Of a DNA stretch of 32,526 nt, positions 21,759 through 29,313 are shown in pieces; the stretch's first letter is position 1, and each line of letters opens with the position of its first letter. The stretch comes from a virus. The DNA lies in IMG/VR virus record IMGVR_UViG_3300048838_001496, positions 1-32,526 of that record. One strand, given 5' to 3'. The notes beneath the pieces are model-generated. The model saw only the letters and a list, made by a program, of their open reading frames with translations. It did not search any database and was not told the origin of the DNA. The translations under genes were made by a program, and so were the position numbers.

Positions 21759-21786
21759 ACCCGCGCCGGGAGGTACGGGTTTTTTC
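21759..21786 (+). terminator. Second terminator-like hairpin
   Basis: ACCCG (21759-21763) and CGGGT (21776-21780) followed by six T. Weaker stem than the one 70 bp upstream. The gap 21635-21868 otherwise holds no gene I can support; it must contain the promoter for the next operon. Confidence 0.5.
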
Positions 21787-21868
21787 ATGTCCTTTTTTGC
21801 CGGAAAAAGCAATTGCAATTTTGAATCCTCAATTATTGATGATTCAAAAACAATCAACACGCATCAAC

Positions 21869-22435
21869 ATGGACAAAATCACCAAAATCAGGGAGTGGCT
21901 CGATGGAGACCAGAACTATTTTCAGGGCATAGAGCTCTATAACAATCATGCCTATGGCGGAAGGCGGATTTTTCCGAAGAAACCCACTTGCCCCCAGTGC
22001 TTTAATCAGCTTAAGGCAGAGCTGGAGAACATTCTGCAGATTGCGGAAGCGGAAGTAGCTGCCAAGGCAACAGCAAACGAAGCCGCCAAGGTAGCAGCAG
22101 AAGAAACCGCCAAGGCAGCCGCAGAAGAGGCCGCCAAGGTAGCAGAAGAAGAGGCCGCCAAGGCAGCAGAAGAAGAGGCCGCCAAGGTAGCAGCAGAAGA
22201 GGCCGCCAAAGCAGCAGCAAATGACGTGGAAGGAACTGGCAGTAACATCACTTCCGATTACCTTGAGGCCACTGCCACACATGAGGAGCTCCTGAACACC
22301 AATCTGGATGAAATGGAATGGCCTGCCATGAAGAGTCTGTTCGCCAGGCTGGATCTTGAAGCTCCAAGTATGAAGAAAGTTGACGTGCTGGCAGCCTTGA
22401 AAGCCGCACAGTTGAAACTCCAAACTCCTCAGTAA
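21869..22435 (+). CDS. Phage protein with Ala/Glu/Lys octad repeats
   Basis: 188 residues from ATG 21869 (MDKITKIREWLDGDQNYFQG); an upstream in-frame ATG at 21797 is less likely because the paralogue at 22437 starts at the same place. Residues 1-50 are a domain shared with that paralogue, with a CPQC pair. Residues about 71-118 are six 8-residue repeats (EAAKVAAE type), a long helix or coiled coil. The C-terminal 50 residues (WPAMKSLFARLDLEAPSMKK) look like a SAP/HeH-type helix-extension-helix motif. A HeH motif often marks DNA or virion-associated phage proteins. Function unknown. Confidence 0.5.
   Translation: MDKITKIREWLDGDQNYFQGIELYNNHAYGGRRIFPKKPTCPQCFNQLKAELENILQIAEAEVAAKATANEAAKVAAEETAKAAAEEAAKVAEEEAAKAAEEEAAKVAAEEAAKAAANDVEGTGSNITSDYLEATATHEELLNTNLDEMEWPAMKSLFARLDLEAPSMKKVDVLAALKAAQLKLQTPQ
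22079..22222 (+). repeat. 24-bp tandem repeats (six units)
   Basis: Six in-frame 24-bp units encoding EAAK(V/A)A(A/E)E-type octads. Long open frames on the opposite strand here are side effects of the repeat. Confidence 0.85.
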
Positions 22436-22436
22436 G

Positions 22437-23216
22437 ATGGAAGAGATCAAACAATGGCTGGATGATCCCTCGCGGGATTACTTCCAGGGAGTAAAGCTCT
22501 ACGAACGCCATGGCGATGATGTTCGCCTGAAGCTCCGTGTGTTCCCCATGGGCCCATTTTTGGGAAACCAACGGCAACTGCACTACGAACTCGAAAAGAT
22601 CTACAATACCCGTGGGGGCAATGCTGCCGCTGCTCCAAAACCCGAAAAGGTGAAAAAGCAGAAGGCTGAACCAACTCAGGAAACAACAGCTGATCCCGAC
22701 CAAAAACCTGAACAGGTAAAAGTTCCGGTTCCTCAGGTTGAGACCATGGAAGGGTATCTGAAGAAAGAGTTTCCAAAAATCAACTACGAAACCCTGCCAG
22801 ACCCTTTGAAGGTGCTGGTTGTTGATCGCATTGCGCTATTCAACAAAGCCAAACACGCCCGCGAACAGATGTTTGCAGCCGATAACAATGATGAGCGCGG
22901 TAAGTGGTCGAGAATTCAAGCTGAGGCCATGATCGCCAACAAACTCATCTGGAAAGAGCTGCACCACTTCAACCAAAACGGCAAAATCCTAGGTGAGCAC
23001 CCAAACTTTGCCAGGATGAAAGAGCTGGAAAAGTTTCAATCCATGACCAGGGAGCAGCTCTTCAAGAAGAAAAAGAACTTCGCTCCCAGCATCAGCAAAG
23101 CCAATAAGGCAATCCGTGAGGCAAAAGGTGATGAGGATATCATTGCCCGGCAGCAAGTGTTGTTGGAAAAGTATGCCTGGCAAGAGAAAGAGGTTGACCG
23201 TTTGTTGGGCCTATGA
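22437..23216 (+). CDS. Phage protein, paralogous N-terminal domain, helical C-terminus
   Basis: 259 residues, starting 1 nt after the previous stop. The N-terminus MEEIKQWLDDPSRDYFQGVK is homologous to the start of the previous protein (WLD...YFQG..LY). A disordered linker follows (KPEKVKKQKAEPTQETTADP), then a charged helical domain of about 150 residues ending RQQVLLEKYAWQEKEVDRLL. It overlaps the PLD-like gene by 4 nt. Location just before the packaging genes suggests a head or packaging accessory; unproven. Confidence 0.5.
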   Translation: MEEIKQWLDDPSRDYFQGVKLYERHGDDVRLKLRVFPMGPFLGNQRQLHYELEKIYNTRGGNAAAAPKPEKVKKQKAEPTQETTADPDQKPEQVKVPVPQVETMEGYLKKEFPKINYETLPDPLKVLVVDRIALFNKAKHAREQMFAADNNDERGKWSRIQAEAMIANKLIWKELHHFNQNGKILGEHPNFARMKELEKFQSMTREQLFKKKKNFAPSISKANKAIREAKGDEDIIARQQVLLEKYAWQEKEVDRLLGL

Positions 23217-23815
23217 TGCTGTTTTCTTTTGATGAACTGGATGCCGGTACACCATCTGATGCACATGTGAATGAGCAAAAGGGAAAACAGAGCATCCATA
23301 AATCCAGACTTGATAAGTATGACACCATCACAATTGAGAATCTACAGGATCTCACCGGGCAGCTTCCATCACCAGGTGAGATCTTTTTCCTTTGGTCTTT
23401 GAAATCCTTCAACGCATTCAGCTTCATCAAGTATGTAATCACCGAACGGGGTAAGCTTGATGAACTGGTATTATCAACCTACAACATCACCAAGGTGATT
23501 TTTGAAACACTGATGCGATTGGTTGATAATGGGCTGGTAACACATCTTCACCTTACACTGAGCGATGTAGCCAAGACCCGGTTCCCTCAGATCTATGACC
23601 TGGTGAACGGTGAGAGTGCCAAAAGAGATCAGGTTGAGGTGCTATACATGTGGAACCACAGCAAGGTTTCGTTGATGCGCACCGGAGATGATCACTTCAT
23701 TGTGGAAGGTTCCGGAAACTTCTCAGAGAACTCAAGGCACGAACAATACATATTCATGAACAGCAAAGAGATTTATGAATTCAGAAGAGAATGGATTAGG
23801 AATAGAATTCACTGA
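23213..23815 (+). CDS. PLD-like (HKD) domain protein
   Basis: 200 residues. The C-terminal part has one HKD-type motif: NHSKVSLMRTGDDHF (H149, K151), then VEGSGNFSENSRHEQY (GSGN 166-169, E177), as in single-motif phospholipase-D-like nucleases that work as dimers. The middle (KSFNAFSFIKYVITERGKLD; ELVLSTYNIT) fits the strand-helix pattern before such a motif. It is placed in the packaging cluster right before the terminase subunits, with overlaps on both sides. Likely a nuclease or DNA-binding protein connected with packaging or with attack on host DNA; the substrate is unknown. Confidence 0.6.
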   Translation: MMLFSFDELDAGTPSDAHVNEQKGKQSIHKSRLDKYDTITIENLQDLTGQLPSPGEIFFLWSLKSFNAFSFIKYVITERGKLDELVLSTYNITKVIFETLMRLVDNGLVTHLHLTLSDVAKTRFPQIYDLVNGESAKRDQVEVLYMWNHSKVSLMRTGDDHFIVEGSGNFSENSRHEQYIFMNSKEIYEFRREWIRNRIH

Positions 23816-24734
23816 TGAGCAGCTAACTCTTGTAGAACAGTTCGCAGGAATTGGTTTTTTGCCCAGGAAAATCGGTATTACCTTGGGTATTCCCTTCCGA
23901 CTGCTCAAGTGGTTTATTCAGGAGATGCAGACCGAAGGCACAGCCTTGAACCTTCGGTACCTGAAAGGGCAATACCTGACAGAAGCCAATGCCAGGAAGA
24001 ATCTTACTGACAGCTCCAAAGGAAGCTTCACTGCTTTCAAAGAGATGCGTGAGCTTCAAAAGGAGACAGAGGTAGATGAATTGAAGCGAACCCTGGAAGT
24101 AGGTTATTCGCACACCGATGAGCCACAGCTTGCGCTTCGGGCACAGTACAAGGATAGTCTTGAAAACTACCTTGCACTCAAAGAGTTCATTACCAAAGGG
24201 AGTTCTAACGATCTCCCTGCAAACCTGCAGGAGTACTGGACCCGGTTGTCATGTGCCCATGACCTTATCAGCAACTTCAATAACCGGGCAAAGGGAAGGA
24301 AGTATGTTGTACGTCAGCTTCGCTTGAAGTACCCCGATATTACAGAGAACACCGCCTACAGGTTGATCAACGAAGCAGTGAGCTTCTTTAATACTGACCT
24401 GGATAAAAACCAATGGCGGAACATCCTTACCGAATCGCTTGACAAAGTGATTGCAGTAAGCTGGAAACTGAACCGCATGGACTGGATAATCAAAGCCATC
24501 AGGGAACAGGCCGAAATTCAAGGGCTCAAGATTCCGGATCCTGAACCTATTCCGGAAGAGCTTCTCGCACAGAAGACCATCATCATCAACTCCGATCTGA
24601 AACAGCTTGGAGTTGAACCAGTAGACCCCAAAGATTTGATATCAAGAATCAAAAAGTACAACATCAGCAAAGCCGATAAGGAGCGCATTGCCCGAGATGC
24701 CGGCATTCAGGATGTTGAATTCGAAGATGTATGA
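23775..24734 (+). CDS. terS-like: Putative small terminase subunit
   Basis: 319 residues. The start overlaps the PLD-like gene by 41 bp; no other start fits the N-terminal domain. Residues about 10-55 (TDEQLTLVEQFAGIGFLPRK ... LGIPFRLLKWFIQ) resemble an HTH of the kind used by small terminases to recognise DNA. A long helical body follows. It is longer than classical TerS proteins (about 150-200). The call depends mainly on the HTH and on position directly before the large subunit, which it overlaps by 4 nt. Confidence 0.55.
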   Translation: MNSEENGLGIEFTDEQLTLVEQFAGIGFLPRKIGITLGIPFRLLKWFIQEMQTEGTALNLRYLKGQYLTEANARKNLTDSSKGSFTAFKEMRELQKETEVDELKRTLEVGYSHTDEPQLALRAQYKDSLENYLALKEFITKGSSNDLPANLQEYWTRLSCAHDLISNFNNRAKGRKYVVRQLRLKYPDITENTAYRLINEAVSFFNTDLDKNQWRNILTESLDKVIAVSWKLNRMDWIIKAIREQAEIQGLKIPDPEPIPEELLAQKTIIINSDLKQLGVEPVDPKDLISRIKKYNISKADKERIARDAGIQDVEFEDV

Positions 24735-26362
24735 GTGAGGCTACCCAACAATACTTGAACGTTGCCCAGCAACGGGCGCTCCTGATCGATCCACAGATCT
24801 ATCTGGGGTTGCTTGCACGTGGTTCCGGGAAGAGCTTCGGTATCCTGGCGCCGCGTGCCGCCAATGTGTTGTTTGGTATGCCCCGGGGATCGTTTGGGTT
24901 GATTGCCGACACCTATGTGAACGCCATGGCGAAGATTGTTCCCACAATGGTTCAAGGCTGGGAGCATTTCGGATACCGGGAAGGTATCCATTTTGTACGT
25001 GATCAGCGGCCTCCTGATAGCTTTTCCAAGCCGCTGTTTCGAACAAACAGGTTCAAGCATACCATTTCGTGGCGTAATGGGTCAAGGTTTTATCTGATAT
25101 CACAGGACAGGCCGGGAACTGCAAACGGTCTGTCACTGCAGCATTTGTTGGGTGATGAAGTAAAGTTTCTTGATTTCAATAAGCTTCGCACAGAGCTGTT
25201 TCCAACGCTTCGGGGAGAACGTGAACACTTCGGCCGGCACCATCTATACCGAGGGATGACCTTCACCACCGACATGCCCAACATCGAAGATGGGGACTGG
25301 TTGTTCAAGATGGAGCAGAAGATGGACACTGAACAGGTGAAGTTGATTCTTGCTGCATCCATTCAGCATGAGAAGCTAAAGCTCCGCCGGTTGAATGCTA
25401 CCGATGCCATCACCATTGCCCGCTTGGATAAGCAGATAGGAATTTGGCAGCGTGAACTTTCAAAGCTCAGACAGAAGTCGATCTTCTTTGACCAGGCATC
25501 GAGCTTCGTGAACATACACGTCAATGGTCTCGACTATATGGATGACCTGCAGCGTAGCATGGATTTCAGGGAGTTCAGAATGTCATGCCTGAACATCAAG
25601 CCGGATAGTACAGAACAGATGTTCTATTCGGGATTGTCTTCCAAGCACTTCACAACTAATTATGATTATGATTATTATGATGGCTTCTCTTTGCGTGATC
25701 AGATCTGCATCGATAGCCGGGGTGACAAGGATTGTGATCGTCATAAGATATTGTTGGGAGGTCTTGATTTTGGCACAATGAATTCCCTCACGATAGCTCA
25801 GGAACACGGTAAAGAGTTCCGGGTTTTGAAATTCTTCTACACGCTGGATCCTGCGATACTCAAGGATCTAGCTCGGAAGTTTGCTGACTACTACCGTGCC
25901 CATGATGGTAACTCAAAGGTGTTGCGACTGTATTACGATAGGGCAGGCAATGCCAGACGTAACGAGAAGTACACGTTGGCAGAGCAATTCAAGCATGATT
26001 TGGAATCCTTCGGTGAAGGCTGGCGTGTAGATCTCATGAGCATTGGCCAGGGCAATGTGCCACATGCGAATAAAAGGTTGTTGTGGCAGATCATTCTTCA
26101 AGAGAAGAACCCACGCTTCCCATACTTCCGTATGAACGAAGCGAACTGCAGGGAGTTGAAGTCATCGATGCAACTTGCACCGGTGATTGTTGCCCGTGAT
26201 GGAATCAAGAAAGACAAGCGCAGCGAGAAAAAGCGCTTGGAAGACCTACCAATGTATTCCACAAACGCTTCAGATAGCGTTGACTACCTTTGTTGGAGTC
26301 TTTACCAACACTTGTTGCCTCAAAGTGGTCAGGCAGCATACTATGATATCTCCATGGGCTGA
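24731..26362 (+). CDS. terL: Large terminase subunit (packaging ATPase/nuclease)
   Basis: 543 residues. ATPase: Walker A LARGSGKS (28-35) and Walker B LLGDEVKF (139-146; D142, E143). Nuclease, RNase H-like: first Asp in LGGLDFGTMN (D346), second in YYDRAGN (D403), last acidic region NASDSVDYLCW near residue 520. The order and length (about 540) are typical of TerL. It pumps DNA into the prohead through the portal and cuts the concatemer. Unlike most phages, the portal gene is not next: it lies 3.3 kb further on, after a cargo-like stretch. Confidence 0.9.
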   Translation: MSEATQQYLNVAQQRALLIDPQIYLGLLARGSGKSFGILAPRAANVLFGMPRGSFGLIADTYVNAMAKIVPTMVQGWEHFGYREGIHFVRDQRPPDSFSKPLFRTNRFKHTISWRNGSRFYLISQDRPGTANGLSLQHLLGDEVKFLDFNKLRTELFPTLRGEREHFGRHHLYRGMTFTTDMPNIEDGDWLFKMEQKMDTEQVKLILAASIQHEKLKLRRLNATDAITIARLDKQIGIWQRELSKLRQKSIFFDQASSFVNIHVNGLDYMDDLQRSMDFREFRMSCLNIKPDSTEQMFYSGLSSKHFTTNYDYDYYDGFSLRDQICIDSRGDKDCDRHKILLGGLDFGTMNSLTIAQEHGKEFRVLKFFYTLDPAILKDLARKFADYYRAHDGNSKVLRLYYDRAGNARRNEKYTLAEQFKHDLESFGEGWRVDLMSIGQGNVPHANKRLLWQIILQEKNPRFPYFRMNEANCRELKSSMQLAPVIVARDGIKKDKRSEKKRLEDLPMYSTNASDSVDYLCWSLYQHLLPQSGQAAYYDISMG

Positions 26363-26405
26363 GATATTGTTGGTTTTCGCCTCAGTTACATCCTAAAACA
26401 TTGTT

Positions 26406-26524
26406 GGCCGCACCCCGTGATGGTGCAGGCCGGTTCTGCGATGGCCACACACCGATGGCCACACACCGATGGCCGCACACCGATGGCCGCACCTCGTGAT
26501 GGTGCAGGCCGGTTCCGCGATGGC
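26406..26524. repeat. Nested repeats: 14-bp tandem units inside 30-bp direct repeats
   Basis: Four tandem units of CGATGGCCACACAC or close variants (26439-26494) are enclosed by two 30-bp direct repeats with one mismatch (26416-26445 and 26495-26524). Each outer repeat also forms a hairpin (GGCCGCACC with GGTGCAGGCC; 26406-26431 and 26485-26510). Short open frames on both strands here are repeat artefacts. No gene is supported. Confidence 0.8.
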
Positions 26525-26622
26525 ATAGGCAAAGGGCAGAATATCAAACCGTTTCTTTCGCAACCACCCGACGAGGGGGAGAGCAATTGCGAATCTTATA
26601 GAGGGCGGCGCGCGGTCCGTTT

Positions 26623-26653
26623 GGAAACACCCCTCCTTTGTCGGGGTGTTTCC
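26623..26653. terminator. Strong hairpin after the terminase region
   Basis: GGAAACACCCC and GGGGTGTTTCC form an 11-bp perfect stem with a 9-nt loop. There is no long T-run on the plus side, so it may act bidirectionally or as an RNA-stabilising hairpin. Confidence 0.5.
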
Positions 26654-26961
26654 GGCACTAATGGTGTGTTTTGCTGTTATATCTATCTGCGATAGATGCA
26701 AAACACGGTTTTTCTATCTTCCCTTAAAACAGGGCAAAAGTCCCTTGTGAATGCATGTAATAGGCTTAAAAGCATGAACACATCCCAGTATAAATTCAAT
26801 GAAGATTCCTTGTTTCAATGCTTCCGGAAATTTCTTCCTTGAATCCTGGGAATGCGCCCCATTGTCCGCTTTGAACCATTGTTCGCTTAAGGCTTTCATG
26901 AGGTGATGTACCCAGATTACCTGCGAAGAAAGGCTCCGTTAATGAGTACCACTTTGGCGTT
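26654..26961. other. Stretch without a supported gene
   Basis: Short open frames exist on the minus strand (one of 61 codons at 26714-26899), but composition is gene-unlike and nothing is recognisable. It may hold regulatory sequence for the unit at 27077. Confidence 0.4.
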
Positions 26962-27024
26962 CACACAAGAATTTTCTCGGCATATCCTCTCCTGGCTCCG
27001 GTATTCCAATTGCTTCTTGCTGTG
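26962..27024 (+). ncRNA. Conserved stem-loop leader element, copy 1
   Basis: A core shared with 27713-27774 (TTTTCTCGGCATATCCTC and TCCGGTATTCCAATT) is closed by a flanking stem: CACA-CAAGAA (26962-26971) with TTCTTG-c-TGTG (27014-27024). The core itself can fold (GGcATATC with GGTATtCC). It lies 52 bp upstream of a small gene. Confidence 0.5.
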
Positions 27025-27076
27025 CCTCATATACACTTCACCTGAGGAGTGCATGTAATCTTTAACATCACAAGTC

Positions 27077-27220
27077 ATGAAAGCAGCAAACAACGAATTC
27101 AAAGCATGGGACGCATTTATCGGGTTTATGGAAAACATTTTTTACCCCGGAATCATTGAGGAATCTTCACCCGAATTTATTAACTTCCACTGGGTTGAAT
27201 TCAAGAATGCCTATTGCTAG
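27077..27220 (+). CDS. 47-residue hypothetical protein (cargo unit 1)
   Basis: It starts MKAANNEFKAWDAFIGFMEN and ends EFKNAYC; rich in aromatic residues and acidic. It has its own leader (with the stem-loop element) and a strong terminator 15 bp after the stop, so it is a self-contained unit. The start context (gtcATGAAA) matches that of the gene at 27828. Function unknown; small acidic proteins in such places can be inhibitors of host defence, but nothing in the sequence proves it. Confidence 0.5.
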   Translation: MKAANNEFKAWDAFIGFMENIFYPGIIEESSPEFINFHWVEFKNAYC

Positions 27221-27234
27221 GCATATCTAATCAC

Positions 27235-27257
27235 AAGGGGCATTGCCCCTTTTTTTG
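27235..27257 (+). terminator. Intrinsic terminator of cargo unit 1
   Basis: AAGGGGC, loop ATT, GCCCCTT followed by a T-run. Confidence 0.9.
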
Positions 27258-27712
27258 TGGTCAGAATTGTACCACTTGACGATCACTGGTGAACAAGGTA
27301 AACAATACCGTGGATCATCCACCCGCCCACCCACCCTTGAGAAACTACCTCCCCAGAATTACCCTCCATTTCCGAAGCCTGCTAAACCCCAATACTTTTT
27401 TGTCTTTCTAAGGTTTTTGATCTCTGGTAAGGGTTCCTGCTCATGTACCCCTTTCTCTGATGACCAGTACAGGATGGTTTTCCCGCGCTCACTGGCGTAA
27501 GTTTCTGCAACCTTAAACTCACGTTTTCACTGTATTCATGGGCTTTATTCTCCCTTGAAGATTCTGAGTGCCTCCGTTCCAGAAACGAATCGCAGTTTGC
27601 CTCTGGCTTACCTGCGATGGGTTTTTTGTTTTCATAGCTAAAAATTTCTGCTAATACTGTGCTAAGGTATTTCGTGTCTCCGTCAACCATTACCCGCGCA
27701 GGCTTGGTCATT
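27258..27712. other. 455-bp stretch without a supported gene
   Basis: A 109-codon minus-strand frame (27382-27711) starts plausibly (MTKPARVMVDGDTKYLSTVL) but then becomes composition-atypical and extends to the edge of the stem-loop element. I see no reliable gene; it could be a decayed one. Confidence 0.4.
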
Positions 27713-27774
27713 AGCGCAAGGTTTTTCTCGGCATATCCTCACTTCGTTCCGGTATTCCAATTCCACCTTGCGCT
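27713..27774 (+). ncRNA. Conserved stem-loop leader element, copy 2
   Basis: Same core as 26962-27024, but closed by a different stem: AGCGCAAGGT (27713-27722) and ACCTTGCGCT (27765-27774), 10 bp perfect. The closing stem differs in sequence between copies yet pairs in both, which supports an RNA structure. Confidence 0.55.
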
Positions 27775-27827
27775 TTGCTCCACCACAATACTATTCTTGC
27801 ACATTATTAACCTATAATTTTTCAGTC

Positions 27828-28091
27828 ATGAAAACAACAAAAAACTACATCGCAAGAGGACGCCAGGTTGGCAAATTTGACATCGTTTCATTCACTGTGG
27901 CACTGGATCTCCTTCTGGAGATTGCCCATGAATACAAAGGGAAAACCTATGTGAGTTTCGAGGTGGCGAAACTGAAAACACCAGATGAGAATGGGAAAAC
28001 CCACACCCTGTACCAGTACATCAAAGAGAAAGAAACGGTACAGGAGCCGGAACCGGAGATCAAAAAACCCAGAAAGACTGGCAAAAAGTAA
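27828..28091 (+). CDS. Small hypothetical protein (cargo unit 2)
   Basis: 87 residues from ATG 27828 (MKTTKNYIARGRQVGKFDIV); an in-frame start at 27768 would lie inside the stem-loop element and is rejected. A likely alpha/beta body (IVSFTVALDLLLEIAHEYKG; VSFEVAKLK) is followed by a Lys/Pro/Glu tail. Own leader and own terminator. Family not recognised. Confidence 0.55.
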   Translation: MKTTKNYIARGRQVGKFDIVSFTVALDLLLEIAHEYKGKTYVSFEVAKLKTPDENGKTHTLYQYIKEKETVQEPEPEIKKPRKTGKK

Positions 28092-28099
28092 CCCAGCAG

Positions 28100-28123
28100 G
28101 CCCCGGAAACGGGGCTTTTTTTT
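28100..28123 (+). terminator. Intrinsic terminator of cargo unit 2
   Basis: GCCCCG, loop GAAA, CGGGGC, then eight T. Confidence 0.92.
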
Positions 28124-28169
28124 GGTCGGTGGTTTCTGGCCAACGCTGCATCCACGGTAGAACTGCAGG

Positions 28170-28324
28170 GGGTATTAATCGTGCGCAAAGGTATTGATCG
28201 CCGGGGCGGTACGGTCAAGGGCAGTGCACTTCGTGTTCGGTCAATTTGTTGCAGGCTCCAAATTGACATTCACCCTTGACCTAAACCGCCCGGCTCAATA
28301 ATGAAAGCTTACGATTAATCACCC
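28170..28324 (+). ncRNA. Large structured leader, copy 1
   Basis: Nested stems: outer ATTAATCGT (28174-28182) with ACGATTAAT (28311-28319) plus GGGT/ACCC; GGGCGGT (28204-28210) with ACCGCCC (28285-28291); GGTCAAGGG (28213-28221) with CCCTTGACC (28273-28281); GTCAATTTG (28240-28248) with CAAATTGAC (28259-28267). It ends 15 bp before the ATG of cargo unit 3. The core is nearly identical to 28680-28780, whereas the outer stem is different but still paired. Confidence 0.65.
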
Positions 28325-28339
28325 TAAAATCAGTAAGCT

Positions 28340-28615
28340 ATGAAAATTCAACTTAGACGTGTAAACCGCAGTCATTTGTTCCGCATGGCCTGGATCATCG
28401 CCAACCTTGGTGCCAGCCTGTATGGTGATCAGCCATCGATGTATTTCAACCTGTCGCTCAGGTTAGCCTGGGCAAAAATGCAATCAATGGACACGATCAG
28501 TCTGATGAAAGTTTTGACAACTCCTTACCGGCCGCGTGGTAAGAAGCTAGTTCCTGTGTTGCGAAATCAGCTGAGGATCCAGTTCAAGGATTATCAATCT
28601 CAAAGCGCCTCGTAA
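28340..28615 (+). CDS. Small basic hypothetical protein (cargo unit 3)
   Basis: 91 residues, starting MKIQLRRVNRSHLFRMAWII. Arg-rich and helical with aromatic residues (MYFNLSLRLAWAKMQSMDTI), pI clearly basic; possibly nucleic-acid binding. It follows a structured leader and its 3' end overlaps its own terminator. Family not recognised. Confidence 0.55.
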   Translation: MKIQLRRVNRSHLFRMAWIIANLGASLYGDQPSMYFNLSLRLAWAKMQSMDTISLMKVLTTPYRPRGKKLVPVLRNQLRIQFKDYQSQSAS

Positions 28616-28631
28616 CGGGGTGCTTTTTTTT
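28603..28631 (+). terminator. Intrinsic terminator overlapping the end of cargo unit 3
   Basis: AAGCGCCTC (28603-28611) and GGGGTGCTT (28617-28625) pair with two G-U pairs, followed by a T-run; the stop codon TAA lies in the loop region. Confidence 0.8.
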
Positions 28632-28648
28632 GATCGTGGAACCGGCTT

Positions 28649-28803
28649 GGGGGCTAATTAATGCTCAAAGTTATTCATCGCCGGGCGGTACAGTCAAGGG
28701 CAGTGCACTTCGTGTTCGGTCAATTTGTCGCAGGCTCCAAATTGACATTCACCCTTGACCTAAACCGCCCTGCTCAATGATGATGGAGCATTAATTAACC
28801 CCC
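28649..28803 (+). ncRNA. Large structured leader, copy 2
   Basis: The core is the same as in 28170-28324. The outer stem here is GGGGG and TAATTAATGCTC (28649-28666) with GAGCATTAATTA and CCCCC (28786-28803), 17 bp with one bulge. The outer arms differ from copy 1 but pair perfectly, that is, they covary. The element ends 14 bp before the RadC gene. I recall similar cores near other Bacteroidota mobile-element genes, but this was not checked. Confidence 0.65.
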
Positions 28804-28817
28804 TAACAATCATCATT

Positions 28818-29282
28818 ATGGAAACAAAAACTAGTGGAATTCAGACTTATGAAACTGTTTCAAAAGCACGCCTGGTGAAGGAGCCAACAAATTATCCAAT
28901 TATCCCCTTCGAGAGATCAAGAGAAGTTTTCGAGTTTGCAAGAGAATTATACGATGGGGATATTGAGATCTTTGAATCGTTCTTTTGTCTCTTCGTCAAT
29001 CGCTCGAATAAATTGGTCACTTATGCGAAAATATCCCAGGGTGGTGTCTCAGGAACCGTGGTTGATCCCAAAGTAATATTCAAGTTTTGTTTTGAACTGA
29101 TGGCATCTGGGATCATCATGGTACACAATCACCCTTCTGGCGCAACAAGGCCCAGTGAGCAGGATATTTCCTTGACAAAAAAGATCAAACAGATTGCAGA
29201 TTTTCACGAGATCGCAATTCTTGACCACCTGATTGTGACACCTAGCAACTATTTCAGCTTCGCCGATAACGGGATGATTTGA
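28818..29282 (+). CDS. radC-like: RadC-like JAMM/MPN domain protein (cargo unit 4)
   Basis: 154 residues. The JAMM metal motif is HNHPSG (H103, H105) with Asp116 eleven residues after H105, and a candidate upstream Glu53, the full Zn-binding set of the RadC family. The helix-hairpin-helix found in chromosomal RadC is absent, as usual for mobile-element versions. Despite the name, a DNA-repair role is not established; short RadC proteins are common in phage and conjugative-element cargo regions and some are suspected to oppose host defence. It has its own structured leader and terminator. Confidence 0.88.
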   Translation: METKTSGIQTYETVSKARLVKEPTNYPIIPFERSREVFEFARELYDGDIEIFESFFCLFVNRSNKLVTYAKISQGGVSGTVVDPKVIFKFCFELMASGIIMVHNHPSGATRPSEQDISLTKKIKQIADFHEIAILDHLIVTPSNYFSFADNGMI

Positions 29283-29289
29283 GAAAAAG

Positions 29290-29313
29290 CCTCCCTTCGG
29301 GGAGGTTTTTTTT
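29290..29313 (+). terminator. Intrinsic terminator of cargo unit 4
   Basis: CCTCCC, loop TTCG, GGGAGG, then eight T. It insulates the cargo stretch from the portal operon. Confidence 0.93.

Noticed and set aside
22006-22251. Ala/Ser-rich and Leu/Pro-rich minus-strand ORFs
   Set aside because: They are antisense translations of the 24-bp EAAK-type repeats.
26386-26701. Overlapping ORFs on both strands in the repeat region
   Set aside because: The open frames result from GC-rich 14-bp and 30-bp repeats; the peptides are repeats of the same words.
26714-27138. Minus-strand small genes after terL
   Set aside because: Two short frames overlap the stem-loop element and cargo gene 27077, with no family match or plausible start context.
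27382-27711. Minus-strand gene of 109 codons
   Set aside because: Only the first 30 residues look protein-like; the rest is compositionally odd, there is no recognisable family, and its 5' end abuts the stem-loop element.
28170-28803. MITE or insertion-sequence ends
   Set aside because: Terminal arms would be alike in the two copies; here they differ and only their complementarity is kept, and no target-site duplication is visible.
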